From: Bacillus sp. Marseille-P3661
GTDB taxonomy: Bacteria; Bacillota; Bacilli; Bacillales; Bacillaceae_J
DNA: 64,000 nt
Assembly: GCF_900240995.1 (NCBI RefSeq)
Contig: NZ_LT965955.1
Location: 171,453 to 235,452, forward strand
Direction of reading: 5' to 3'
The notes under the pieces were generated by a model, which was not told where the DNA came from, ran no database searches, and worked only from the letters and a program-made list of their open reading frames with translations. The number at the start of each line of letters is the position of its first letter. Position 1 is the first letter of the stretch. Of the stretch, positions 1 through 8,103 are shown piece by piece. Both the position numbers and the translations under genes were made by a program.

Positions 1-659
1 TTTAGTTGGGACGCCAAAGTTGAAATATACTCGTGAAGCTCGCCACCGCCAATAATAGTTAATGTAGCTTTAGGAAATTTATCTTTTATTTTTTTAAACG
101 CCTGCATTAAGATATGGTGTCCTTTTTTCTCTACCAATCTACCTACTGAAAGAATGTTTTGAGATCCCTCTATACTTGGTGCGCGATATTGGTATTTACT
201 TAAATCAACTCCGCCATATAAGACCTTGATTTTTTCGGGGGGACAGCCCCAATCATTTATCCTCTCGCCTAAATATTTACAAACAGGGTAAAACTCTTCT
301 CCTTGTTCAAAAAGCATTTTCATGTTATCCAAATAACCAACAGGTTGGTCAGCCATCGTGGCATCTCTACCCCGAATACTTGTTACAAGCGGGAGCTTTG
401 TTTTTTCTTTAAATGGGAGTAGTAATATACCTAATTGGCCGTGATGGGCATGTAGAAGAGAGACCTTATTTTTCTTTATAAATTCAACTGGTGAAAATAT
501 TTCGTTGAGATAATGAACCTTTTCATTAAGTAATGACATGTCTGTCATATACTTTGGTTGTCGTACCAGATGAATATAATCATAACCCGGTACTTCGCGA
601 ATCTGGGGAATATATTGGGTGGGGTCTACTCTTAAGTTTAAATGCATAGCTTTCGGCAA
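1..659 (-). CDS. GT4 family glycosyltransferase, N-terminal part (cut by window edge)
   Basis: About 219 codons read leftward from a TTG at 659-657 and run off the window start, so the C-terminus is missing. AAAGGAG lies about 9 nt upstream of the TTG; an in-frame ATG at 647 is the alternative start. The protein contains LLHAHHGQLG, then TSIRGRDA, then the hallmark acceptor/donor-site stretch VLYGGVDLSKY followed by ILSVGRLVEKKGHHIL and LTIIGGGELH, the usual Rossmann-fold C-terminal half of family GT4 (WbpH/RfaG type). Members move a sugar from a nucleotide-sugar onto cell-wall or capsule polysaccharides or glycolipids. Acceptor and sugar cannot be told from this fragment, and its neighbours lie outside the window. 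Confidence 0.85.
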   Translation of the reverse strand, partial: MPKAMHLNLRVDPTQYIPQIREVPGYDYIHLVRQPKYMTDMSLLNEKVHYLNEIFSPVEFIKKNKVSLLHAHHGQLGILLLPFKEKTKLPLVTSIRGRDATMADQPVGYLDNMKMLFEQGEEFYPVCKYLGERINDWGCPPEKIKVLYGGVDLSKYQYRAPSIEGSQNILSVGRLVEKKGHHILMQAFKKIKDKFPKATLTIIGGGELHEYISTLASQL

Positions 660-978
660 AAAAATCTTCTCCTTTCAACCTAATGTTCTGGTTATAGGAT
701 AAATTATGCATAAAAAAATAGAGGGGCATGGATAAATGACCATAAAATGTATAGGTTTTCGTGTTTAGGAGCCCTTTTTTTGAAGAGGAGCAATATTAAA
801 TTAATAAATTCATTTATTAAGAGCCTTTGCAGTACTAAATTAGTCCCAATAATTTATGGGGTTTGTACGATACATTTAATGTGTGTTGAGCCCCTTTTTT
901 ATTAATAGGTATCTACCGTTTCAAGTTCTATCACTACTTCATAGTCTATTTCTAAAGGTATAGAAGGGGGTGATAAAT
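660..978. other. Intergenic region between glycosyltransferase and aprX
   Basis: No convincing gene. It holds the divergent upstream regions of the glycosyltransferase and aprX. Two short motifs of the form GAGCCC followed by a T-run occur near 769-780 and 889-900. The second can pair weakly with GGGGTTTG at 858-865 to make a terminator-like hairpin. Confidence 0.5.
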
Positions 979-2304
979 TTGTTTGGTTTTTCAATGGTTC
1001 AAATGGTAAGGTCAAATGCTGAAAAATTAGATCGACCATTACGCGATAAAATATTAAACTTATATAAGCCGTTTAAATGGACTCCTTGTTTTTTGCACAA
1101 ATTTTTTGAAGGCACTTTAAAAAATACTAAAAAACTATCAGTTATTATCGAGTTTAATAAGGGCTGTTATGATGTTGGCTGCGAAGAGATAAATGGAATT
1201 ATGAAAAATCACTTCCGTAATAGAATTTCCCACCACTTTTCAAGGATTTCCTGCTGTAGTGCAGACGTAACCCCTAATAGTTTAGAGGAGATTCTTTCTA
1301 ATTGTAAGCATATAAAAAGGGTTCACCTAAATAGAGAAGTTAAAGCCTTTCTGGATGTTGCAGTGCCTTCAGCAAATGCAGCCAATGTAGTTAGAAATGA
1401 CGTTAAGCTAACAGGTAAAGGTGTAAAAATAGCCATAATAGATACAGGGATTTATCCGCATCAGGATCTTTCAGGGAGAATTACTGATTTTGTTGATTTT
1501 ATAAATAATAGAACAGAGCCGTATGATGATAACGGACATGGAACACATTGCGCTGGAGATGCAGCAGGAAACGGCATGGCTTCTTCATTTAAATATGTGG
1601 GACCAGCTCCAGAAGCGAATCTAGTAGGAGTAAAAGTTTTGGATAAAATGGGATCAGGCTCATTAGAAACAGTTATGCAAGGAGTAGAGTGGTGTATCCA
1701 ATATAATGAAAATAACCCTACTAGTAAAATTGACATTATTAGCATGTCGTTAGGAAGTACAGCTCAGACTTTTGCTAATGAAGATGCCGATCCAATGGTT
1801 CAAATTGTTGAGGAAGCATGGGGATCTGGTATTATCGTGTGTGTTGCAGCTGGAAATGAAGGACCAAGAAGCAGTTCGATAGCTAGCCCGGGTCTTAGTG
1901 ACAAAGTAATAACTGTTGGTGCTCTTGATGATAGGGATACAATGGAAACAAAGACTGATGATGATGTTGCTAACTTCTCTAGTAGAGGGCCGACCATCTA
2001 TGGGGTAACCAAGCCAGATATTTTGGCGCCTGGTGTTAATATTGTTTCATTACGATCACCTAACTCTTACTTGGATAAATTACAAAAATCTAGTCGAGTA
2101 GATAGTGATTACTTTGTATTATCAGGTACATCGATGGCTACACCAATATGTGCTGGAATTGCTGCCTTAATTAAACAAAATAACCCTAACATACAACCAT
2201 ATCAAGTTAAAAACGCTTTGAAGCAGGGAGCAGACTACTGGAGTGGTAAAGATCCTAACATATACGGCGCGGGTTATATAAATGCGGAGAACTCCATTTA
2301 TTAA
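979..2304 (+). CDS. aprX: AprX-type subtilisin-like serine protease
   Basis: Peptidase family S8 enzyme of 441 residues, close in length and sequence to what I recall of Bacillus subtilis AprX (442 aa), an intracellular protease of late stationary phase. The catalytic triad is Asp155 (in IIDTG), His187 (first His of NGHGTHCAG) and Ser385 (SGTSMATPICAG); the oxyanion-hole Asn is about 293 (AAGNEGP). No signal peptide is visible, which fits a cytoplasmic protease. The reading frame opens at a GTG (970), but that codon sits inside the ribosome binding site AAGGGGGTG; the TTG at 979 has correct spacing and gives MFGFSMVQMV, matching AprX. A strong terminator follows. Confidence 0.93.
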   Translation: MFGFSMVQMVRSNAEKLDRPLRDKILNLYKPFKWTPCFLHKFFEGTLKNTKKLSVIIEFNKGCYDVGCEEINGIMKNHFRNRISHHFSRISCCSADVTPNSLEEILSNCKHIKRVHLNREVKAFLDVAVPSANAANVVRNDVKLTGKGVKIAIIDTGIYPHQDLSGRITDFVDFINNRTEPYDDNGHGTHCAGDAAGNGMASSFKYVGPAPEANLVGVKVLDKMGSGSLETVMQGVEWCIQYNENNPTSKIDIISMSLGSTAQTFANEDADPMVQIVEEAWGSGIIVCVAAGNEGPRSSSIASPGLSDKVITVGALDDRDTMETKTDDDVANFSSRGPTIYGVTKPDILAPGVNIVSLRSPNSYLDKLQKSSRVDSDYFVLSGTSMATPICAGIAALIKQNNPNIQPYQVKNALKQGADYWSGKDPNIYGAGYINAENSIY

Positions 2305-2345
2305 GAGTAGATAGGCAGATGTTTTTATATTAACTGAATTTCGTT

Positions 2346-2386
2346 AAAAAAGGTTCCCCTTCCAAGCTGAAAGGGAACCTTTTTTC
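2346..2386 (+). terminator. Intrinsic terminator after aprX
   Basis: AAAGGTTCCC pairs with GGGAACCTTT around a short loop and is followed by a run of T. It also argues against starting the next gene at the ATG at 2387. Confidence 0.9.
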
Positions 2387-2494
2387 ATGATTTTGGTGAA
2401 GGTTGTGGAAAATAAAATAATATTGTGGGAAATAGTTAACTATGAGATACTACACAAGAATAAATTAATGTTACTTTTATGGAGGACTTCTAAG

Positions 2495-3715
2495 TTGTAT
2501 CAGACAGTTGCAAATAAGTTAGGACATGGACTTTATATGAGACAGAACAACAAGTTTTTATGGGTAAATGAAAGCTTTGCTGAAATATTTGGATATTCAA
2601 AGGTAGATGTTCAAAAATTAAATTATCTTGATCTTATTTATCCAGACGACCGCAACAAGCTGTTACAATTAGTACTGAAATCTTATGCACGTGAAATAGA
2701 ACAGTATGAAATAGAAATAAGAGGTATCAAAAAAGACGGGACAATAATTGATATTTCTGTAACGAATAAGAGAATAGAATATGAAGGCCAATCTGCTTCG
2801 ATAGGTTCAGTTATCGATATAAGTGGTCGTAAGAAGATTGAATTGCAATTAAAAAAGAGCCAAGAACGTTATCAAAATCTTGTAGAAAATGCTCCTGTAG
2901 GAATAATCGTACATCAGAAAGGCATAATTGAATATGCTAACCCAATGGCGCTTAATTTACTAGGGGCCAATGTTAAAAGCGACATAATTGGGCAATCAAT
3001 TTATACAATCGTTCACTTTAATTTTAAAGAAATTGTAACTAAACGAATTGAGAGTATAGAAAATTTGGGGCAATCTGTTCCACCCATGCATCAAAAATTT
3101 ATCCGGTTGGATGGTAGAGAAATAGATGTGGAGGTAAGTGGAATACCTATTTTGTTAAATGATTTCCCTGCAATTGAAATCATGTTTTGGGACGTTACTG
3201 TTAAGAAAAAAGAAGAGGAATTGATCAAATATCGTGCTTATTATGATACACTTACAGATTTACCAAACCGCAACAAATTCCAATTAGACTTTGCAGAGGA
3301 AATTAACAAGTATCAAACATTCACAGTTATGTATATAGATTTGGAAGGCCTTAAGGAAATAAATGATTACTATGGTTCCCAAGCGGGTGATATAGTACTT
3401 ATCAAAATTGCAGCGCGATTATCAGGAACAATCGGCCAAAAAGGATTAGTATATCGAATGAATGGCGATGAATTTTCAGTCGTGTTTCCAGGGCAACTTT
3501 CGTCTAAAGAATTAGATGAAATTTCCAAGACGACCCATCGAATATTAAAGCAACCAATTTATACTTGTAATACTACTGTTAATGTTTCTTTAAATATAGG
3601 TGTAGTTTATTACCCAAATGATGGTGGAGAAATGGATATGCTTCTTCGCCACGCAAATATGGCAATGAACTATGCGAAGAAAACCAATTCATTCTATAAG
3701 AAATATGATTTTTAA
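2495..3715 (+). CDS. PAS-PAS-GGDEF protein (putative diguanylate cyclase, NGDEF variant)
   Basis: Predicted soluble signalling protein of 406 residues. Two PAS sensor domains (about residues 5-105 and 125-230) precede a GGDEF domain (about 245-400). The metal/GTP-binding stretch DLEGLKEINDYYG is present. The signature loop reads NGDEF instead of GGDEF, and no RxxD inhibitory site lies five residues before it. Activity is plausible, since only the first Gly is changed, but unproven. The frame is open from an ATG at 2387, inside the aprX terminator; TTG 2495 has GGAGG 9 nt upstream and gives a normal PAS N-terminus, so I chose it. No membrane segment is seen. Cytosolic small ligands or redox cues would be the usual PAS inputs, but nothing identifies one. 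Confidence 0.82.
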   Translation: MYQTVANKLGHGLYMRQNNKFLWVNESFAEIFGYSKVDVQKLNYLDLIYPDDRNKLLQLVLKSYAREIEQYEIEIRGIKKDGTIIDISVTNKRIEYEGQSASIGSVIDISGRKKIELQLKKSQERYQNLVENAPVGIIVHQKGIIEYANPMALNLLGANVKSDIIGQSIYTIVHFNFKEIVTKRIESIENLGQSVPPMHQKFIRLDGREIDVEVSGIPILLNDFPAIEIMFWDVTVKKKEEELIKYRAYYDTLTDLPNRNKFQLDFAEEINKYQTFTVMYIDLEGLKEINDYYGSQAGDIVLIKIAARLSGTIGQKGLVYRMNGDEFSVVFPGQLSSKELDEISKTTHRILKQPIYTCNTTVNVSLNIGVVYYPNDGGEMDMLLRHANMAMNYAKKTNSFYKKYDF

Positions 3716-3736
3716 TAAATTTAAATAATATGATAG

Positions 3737-3800
3737 GTGAAAGTGGTGTCTTCCGGATACATTATTAAAAATATGAGCCGGTGAGATAGACACTTTTTTC
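3737..3800 (+). terminator. Probable terminator after the PAS-GGDEF gene
   Basis: An imperfect hairpin, AAAGTG-GTGTCT/CCGG pairing with CCGG/AGA-GACACTT, ends in TTTTTT. The stem has bulges, so confidence is moderate. Confidence 0.5.
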
Positions 3801-3856
3801 TTTGATAAATATATCTATAATGTGGAATAATCGTGAACTTTAAGTGAAATTTAAGG

Positions 3857-3891
3857 AAAAAAAGCCCGGTTGAATTGCTCAACCGGGCTTT
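3857..3891 (-). terminator. Intrinsic terminator of the putative large RNA
   Basis: AAAGCCCGGTTGA and TCAACCGGGCTTT form a near-perfect stem with a five-base loop. The run of seven A on the plus strand (3857-3863) is the U-tract of a minus-strand transcript. Confidence 0.85.
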
Positions 3892-4636
3892 CAATCGTTA
3901 ACACCACAGGAGACCCAACCATGCCAAATCCTATTTGGGAATGTACCCTTTTTAGGTTACATTTGAACCATAATGGACTTAGATTTCACTTCTGTTTCAA
4001 AATCAAGTGTGCAGCCCAGCTAAGGGACTGCCAAAAGAAGTGAAGAATTTAAGCTTAATCAGGATTGTGATAGCTCCGTGAACAGGAGACTCATGCTCCT
4101 GCAAGATAGGTTTTATTAAATTTTAGACTCAATCTTATACTTTTTCCTATACTTGATAGTTACAGTTCCAAACTTTTCTGCAGAATATTTCATTGAATTA
4201 CATCTAGTAGATAAGATCTAGATCGTGTGTGAATTAGGGTTTTTGGTCAAAATTAAAGTCAATGGGGGTTGAATTCTAGTTAACTAGTTACTCGACGGTA
4301 ACTTAGTTTAAGCTAGTTATTGACTTCCTTACATAATGTAAGGATTGACTATTAACTCTATCAACTATTACTGATTAAAATCTTATCGGTGATTTTTTTC
4401 AAATCACTTGGATCATACAGAAAGATTGTGTTCTGATTTTACCGTTATATAGGGCACTCACTGGGTAAATCAGAAAGAATTGTTGGTGGATTCACCTGCT
4501 TTCTAGATTTCCAAAGTGATAATACTTACTCCTAGTTTTATTTTATTACCGTTTAAAATAACGGAACTAACTAGGATGGTTGAGTCTCCTGAGATGTTAA
4601 CTTGTAAGATAATTTTTGTTTTCTGTTTATCTTACA
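3857..4636 (-). ncRNA. Putative large (about 780 nt) structured non-coding RNA
   Basis: This gene-free stretch has the layout of a discrete minus-strand transcript. An extended -10 element (TG-G-TATACT, 4650-4642) lies just upstream of a 5' hairpin (4636-4603, stem TGTAAGATAA/TTATCTTACA). A 26-nt arm at 4601-4576 is the inverted repeat of 3922-3897 (23 of 26 positions). Two of the three differences stay paired as G-U in RNA, giving a long closing helix. Between the arms are local hairpins: 4473-4463/4441-4431, 4407-4389, 4345-4329, 4303-4284, 4101-4083, 4046-4036/3995-3985, 4032-4012 and 3937-3923. An intrinsic terminator follows at once (3891-3857). No reading frame of useful length is present. 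Size and architecture recall the ornate large RNAs (ROOL, GOLLD, OLE), but I cannot assign a family. A degenerate inverted-repeat transposon remnant is the main alternative. Confidence 0.6.
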
Positions 4637-4641
4637 TTTTT

Positions 4642-4650
4642 AGTATACCA
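4642..4650 (-). promoter_or_regulatory. Extended -10 promoter element for the putative large RNA
   Basis: On the minus strand TGG TATACT matches the extended -10 consensus TGnTATAAT with one mismatch. No good -35 hexamer is seen 17 bp upstream (CATTAT), which extended -10 promoters can tolerate. The predicted start, near 4636, coincides with the base of the 5' hairpin. Confidence 0.5.
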
Positions 4651-4824
4651 CCAGTCGCTGGAAAATAATGTGCATATTATGTGAACATTGAAGACTTGAA
4701 GTTCTTTTTTAAGGAATTTTTGTTAGTGAAATAAAGTAATTTACAAAAATTCATGTCCTCTTAACCGTGCGTTAACAATTGAAAGTTAAACTAAACCTAT
4801 CATTACTTAAAGAAGGTGCAGCAC

Positions 4825-5676
4825 TTGAATAGCCAGTTAGTAACAGTCTCGAGATTAGATAAAGTCTATTCATATTTAAAGTCACTAAATAATAAAAGGA
4901 AGCGTGAGATTTTCTACTTTAAAGGTTTTATGGAACTACAGCGAATCATAAAAAATAATTCTTTAGCTACGTACTTTCAACCCATTCTTAATTTGGAATC
5001 TGGAGATACGTTAGGTTACGAGGCATTGAATCGTCCTGTGTCGAAGTTTTTTTGTAATACAGAAAGTTTTTATGATTTTGTTGGGCAAACTGATCAGGTT
5101 TTTTTATTTGAGTGTTTTTGTAGAAATGTTTCAATGAAACGTTTTATTGATAGATATAAAGATGAAAAACTTAAGAGAAACTCCCTTCTTTTTATCAATA
5201 TCCATCCACATGTTTTGCTGGATACTAATTACCATAGTGGTGAAACCTTACAATTACTTTGTGATCTGGGAATTGAGCCAAATCAGATTGTCTTTGAATT
5301 AACAGAAAAGAGTGCTGTAACTGACTTTGGTCAGTTTGAAAAAGTCCTTTCTAATTATCGTTCGCAAGGTTTCCGGATTGCTATTGATGATGTAGGCTCT
5401 GGCTATAATAGTCTAAAAACATTAGTGTACTTAAAACCGGAATTTATTAAATTAGATAAATCAATTATTCAGCATATTGATCGCAATAGTGAACAACAAA
5501 AGTTAGTTACTTTGTTAATTGAGTACGCTAATCAATCTGATACAAAAATTATCGCTGAAGGAATTGAACGGCTAGAGGAGCTTTCCTATATAAGAGAAAA
5601 AGGAGTACATTATGGTCAAGGATATGCATTAGGCAGACCTAAGGAGAATTTAGTGCCTGGGTATGTCCCACTCTAA
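4825..5676 (+). CDS. EAL-domain cyclic-di-GMP phosphodiesterase
   Basis: A 283-residue protein that is nearly all EAL domain (about residues 38-275), predicted to hydrolyse c-di-GMP to pGpG in the cytoplasm. Signature elements are present in order: YFQPI, YEALNRP, NIHPH, FELTEKS, IDDVGSGYNSL, IKLDKS, AEGIE and GQGYALGRP. The metal-binding and catalytic Glu, Asn, Asp-Asp, Lys, Glu and Gln therefore all seem to be in place. The frame opens at GTG 4816, but this overlaps the AGAAGGTG binding site; TTG 4825 has proper spacing. The CBS-GGDEF gene starts 62 bp downstream on the same strand with no terminator between them. Together they look like the two halves of the EAL-CBS-GGDEF architecture found as single proteins elsewhere. 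Confidence 0.85.
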   Translation: MNSQLVTVSRLDKVYSYLKSLNNKRKREIFYFKGFMELQRIIKNNSLATYFQPILNLESGDTLGYEALNRPVSKFFCNTESFYDFVGQTDQVFLFECFCRNVSMKRFIDRYKDEKLKRNSLLFINIHPHVLLDTNYHSGETLQLLCDLGIEPNQIVFELTEKSAVTDFGQFEKVLSNYRSQGFRIAIDDVGSGYNSLKTLVYLKPEFIKLDKSIIQHIDRNSEQQKLVTLLIEYANQSDTKIIAEGIERLEELSYIREKGVHYGQGYALGRPKENLVPGYVPL

Positions 5677-5738
5677 TCAATTTATGATTTATAAGTATTA
5701 GTGGTTAAAAGTATGAGATAGCTAGAAGGTGAACTTAA

Positions 5739-6680
5739 ATGACAACACATGTTGGCGAAATTGTTGATTCAGTACCATGTATTCCCCAATATGTAGTAAA
5801 CAAAGTAGTAAATAAGGTATTTAGTGAGAATACTAAATTACAAGGCATAGTTGTCGTAAATAATAATATACCAATATCACTCATCACTAGATCACACTTT
5901 TATCAAAAGATTGGTACGCAATATGGTTATAATTTGTATATGGGTCGAACGATCGATTTAACGGCTAAAAAAAATCCACTCATAGTAGATTATTTCCAAC
6001 CTATTACAGAAGTAAGTAAATTGGCAATGGAAAGAAAAGAAGAGGATCTTTATGATTACGTTATTGTGACCAAAGAGGGTAGCTTTGCTGGAATTGTGAG
6101 CATTCAAAAACTATTAATGAAATTAGTAGAAATCCAAGTCGAAGTGGCAAGTTTTTTAAATCCGCTTACTGGCTTACCAGGAAATCAGATTATTGACAGA
6201 AAATTAACTGAGGTTATTCAACAGGAGAAATTCACTATAATATATTTTGACTTGGATAAATTTAAAGAATATAACGATACATATGGATTTAAAAAAGGAG
6301 ATGAACTTCTCCTAGGTACCTCATCATTACTTGAACAAGCTTTTGACAGTACAGGCGCCTTTTTAGGGCATATTGGTGGCGATGATTTTATTGCTATATT
6401 AAATAGTTATGATTTCAATGCAATATGTGAAGGGATTATTAGCGATTTTGATATGTTTGTTAAACGGTTTTATAAATCTAAGCATCTATTACAACAGTTT
6501 GTAGAAACCGAAAACCGTCTTGGTATAAAAGAAAAAATTTCATTAGTTTCTTTGTCAATTGCGATTGTTACAAATCAGCACACTCAATTTAAAAGTGTAG
6601 AGGAACTTGCAGAGTATGCAGCGGTAGTAAAGAAAATGTGTAAAAAAGTTAAAGGAAGTTGCTGCTTAATAAATCCCTAG
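5739..6680 (+). CDS. CBS-pair plus GGDEF-domain protein (GGDDF variant)
   Basis: A 313-residue protein whose first 130 residues resemble a CBS pair (LQGIVVVNNNIPISLITR, then YDYVIVTKEGSFAGIVSIQKLL). A GGDEF domain follows (about 145-310; LTGLPGN, FDLDKFKEYNDTYG). The active-site loop reads GGDDF: the catalytic Glu is replaced by Asp, so cyclase activity may be weak or lost and the domain may instead bind GTP. CBS pairs usually sense adenosyl nucleotides. ATG 5739 has AGAAGGTGA upstream. Likely co-transcribed with the EAL gene and followed by a strong terminator. The pair probably acts as one regulated unit of c-di-GMP turnover; this is inference. Confidence 0.75.
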   Translation: MTTHVGEIVDSVPCIPQYVVNKVVNKVFSENTKLQGIVVVNNNIPISLITRSHFYQKIGTQYGYNLYMGRTIDLTAKKNPLIVDYFQPITEVSKLAMERKEEDLYDYVIVTKEGSFAGIVSIQKLLMKLVEIQVEVASFLNPLTGLPGNQIIDRKLTEVIQQEKFTIIYFDLDKFKEYNDTYGFKKGDELLLGTSSLLEQAFDSTGAFLGHIGGDDFIAILNSYDFNAICEGIISDFDMFVKRFYKSKHLLQQFVETENRLGIKEKISLVSLSIAIVTNQHTQFKSVEELAEYAAVVKKMCKKVKGSCCLINP

Positions 6681-6745
6681 AGGTTATTTATAAAGAACAA
6701 GTGGCGCTTATGGGGTTAATTTGAATATGTAAATTAAATTAGAAC

Positions 6746-6787
6746 TTAAGAACACACGCATTTACATGTAGTGTGTTCTTGTTTTTA
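6746..6787 (+). terminator. Intrinsic terminator after the EAL / CBS-GGDEF pair
   Basis: AAGAACACAC pairs with GTGTGTTCTT across a 13-nt loop, followed by GTTTTT. Confidence 0.88.
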
Positions 6788-6831
6788 TAGCAATGTTTTT
6801 ATTAAATTTTATAAGCTTTTCGGTAAAAGTA

Positions 6832-6930
6832 ATTCTGACAGGAAGAGCAGAAAAAGTGCATGCTCAGTCAGAAACGGAGGTTGATTCTGACAGATAGAGC
6901 TAGAAGTAGCCGCGTTCAGTCGGAATCAAG
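6832..6930. repeat. Two tandem hairpin repeat units of about 50 bp
   Basis: Unit 1 (6833-6873) starts TTCTGAC and ends GTCAGAA. Unit 2 (6883-6927) starts GATTCTGAC and ends GTCGGAATC. Each is an imperfect palindrome around a core with AGAGC-AGAA. The cores resemble the type-A unit of the 52-bp array in the urease operon, so this may be a short member of the same family. Confidence 0.6.
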
Positions 6931-7020
6931 AAAGATGTTATACCCGCCCTACGTTTTAAAGTTAACTCCTCACAACTAAACCCGATAAAGCGTTAAATCT
7001 CACTTCTATACTATTTAAAT

Positions 7021-7080
7021 GAAGGTGCTTGTCCGTTCTTGCAAGTTATTAAAAAGTGCAACCGGAAAGCACCTTTTTTC
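7021..7080 (+). terminator. Terminator-like hairpin upstream of fixABCX
   Basis: AAGGTGCTT at the 5' side pairs with AAGCACCTT followed by TTTTC; the inner part can add CCG/CGG pairs. It lies about 195 bp before fixA, with no gene between it and the upstream terminator. It may therefore be an attenuator of the fix operon rather than a second terminator for the upstream genes. No aptamer was recognised in front of it. Confidence 0.5.
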
Positions 7081-7275
7081 ATACTATTTATAATTTAAAA
7101 GCATGTAACGAGTAGTCCATTAATATAGTAAAGTAACCAGGCAGAAATATGGAACCAACTTGGACAAATGGTTCATTTCCTTTCAGCCGAGATTGGCATC
7201 TACGTATGTCATTTTCGAACTGGTAGTTAAGCCACGGCATTCAATTCAGTTTCTATTGGTAAAGGAGGCATGAAT

Positions 7276-8103
7276 ATGGTACATGTTGTTGCTTGTATAA
7301 AACAAGTACCTGATACGAAGATCATCAAGATGAATCCAAAAACAAATACAATGGATCGCAGAACAGCTCCAGCGATTTTAAATCCTTATGATGCACATGC
7401 AGTTGAAGAGGCCGTACGAATTACAAAACAGTACGGTGGTACAGTCTCAGTTTTAACAATGGGTCCTCCGCAGGCAGTTGATGCAATAAAAAAATGTATT
7501 GAAATTGGTGCAGATGAAGGGTACATGATCTCAGACCGGAGATTTGCGGGGGCTGATACGTTGGCAACAAGCTATGCCCTTTCTAAAGCGTTAGAGAAGA
7601 TAGAGAAAATTCATCCGATTGACTTGATCATCTGTGGGAAAATGACCATTGATGGCGATACAGGTCAGGTAGGGCCTGGAATTGCTAGACGATTGGATAT
7701 TCCCCCACTTACATCGGTGAATAAAGTAGTTGAGTTAAATATGGACGAGAAATATATGATAGTTCACCGTAAGTTAGAGGATGGATATGAAGTCGTTCAA
7801 TCTACAGTACCTTGTTTATTGTCTGTTGAGAAAACAATTAATGAGGTACCTTATTCGCCTTTTCCAAATATGCTCAAAGCCGCACGATATAACCCAATTA
7901 TCTGGTCAGTTGATGATTTGGAAGACGTAGATCCTAAGCAACTCGGGTTAAAGGGATCACCAACAATTGTTTCAAAAGTATGGGCACCACCAAAACCTGA
8001 AGGAGGGACTATGCTGGAAGGAAATCCACAAGAACAAGCAAATCAGTTAATTTCAATTGTTCTTGAAAAAGAGGAATTGTTTAAGGAAAAGGTGGGATAT
8101 TGA
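7276..8103 (+). CDS. fixA: Electron transfer flavoprotein beta subunit, FixA type
   Basis: A 275-residue EtfB/FixA protein, first gene of a four-gene fixABCX set. It begins MVHVVACIKQVPDT and contains NPYDAHAVEEA, GADTLATSYALSKAL and DGDTGQVGPGIARRL, typical of the nucleotide-binding beta subunit. In bifurcating ETFs the beta subunit binds FAD and takes electrons from NADH. The frame opens at ATG 7270, only 1 nt after AAAGGAGG; ATG 7276 has 7-nt spacing and is preferred. The stop overlaps the fixB start (TGATG), implying translational coupling. That the complex bifurcates is inferred from the fixABCX gene content. Confidence 0.9.
   Translation: MVHVVACIKQVPDTKIIKMNPKTNTMDRRTAPAILNPYDAHAVEEAVRITKQYGGTVSVLTMGPPQAVDAIKKCIEIGADEGYMISDRRFAGADTLATSYALSKALEKIEKIHPIDLIICGKMTIDGDTGQVGPGIARRLDIPPLTSVNKVVELNMDEKYMIVHRKLEDGYEVVQSTVPCLLSVEKTINEVPYSPFPNMLKAARYNPIIWSVDDLEDVDPKQLGLKGSPTIVSKVWAPPKPEGGTMLEGNPQEQANQLISIVLEKEELFKEKVGY

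Noticed and set aside
1461..1997. Minus-strand frames inside aprX
   Set aside because: They overlap the well-supported protease gene and have no start signals or family resemblance.
2387..2494. Upstream extension of the PAS-GGDEF gene from ATG 2387
   Set aside because: That ATG directly follows the aprX terminator U-tract and has no binding site; TTG 2495 has GGAGG at 9 nt.
3897..4601. Inverted-repeat transposon (MITE-like) remnant
   Set aside because: No target-site duplication is seen. The arms are bordered by a promoter and a terminator, and their differences keep RNA pairing. Kept as the main alternative but not called.
3716..4824. c-di-GMP riboswitch near the GGDEF/EAL genes
   Set aside because: I looked for GEMM-I and GEMM-II cores on both strands and found none.
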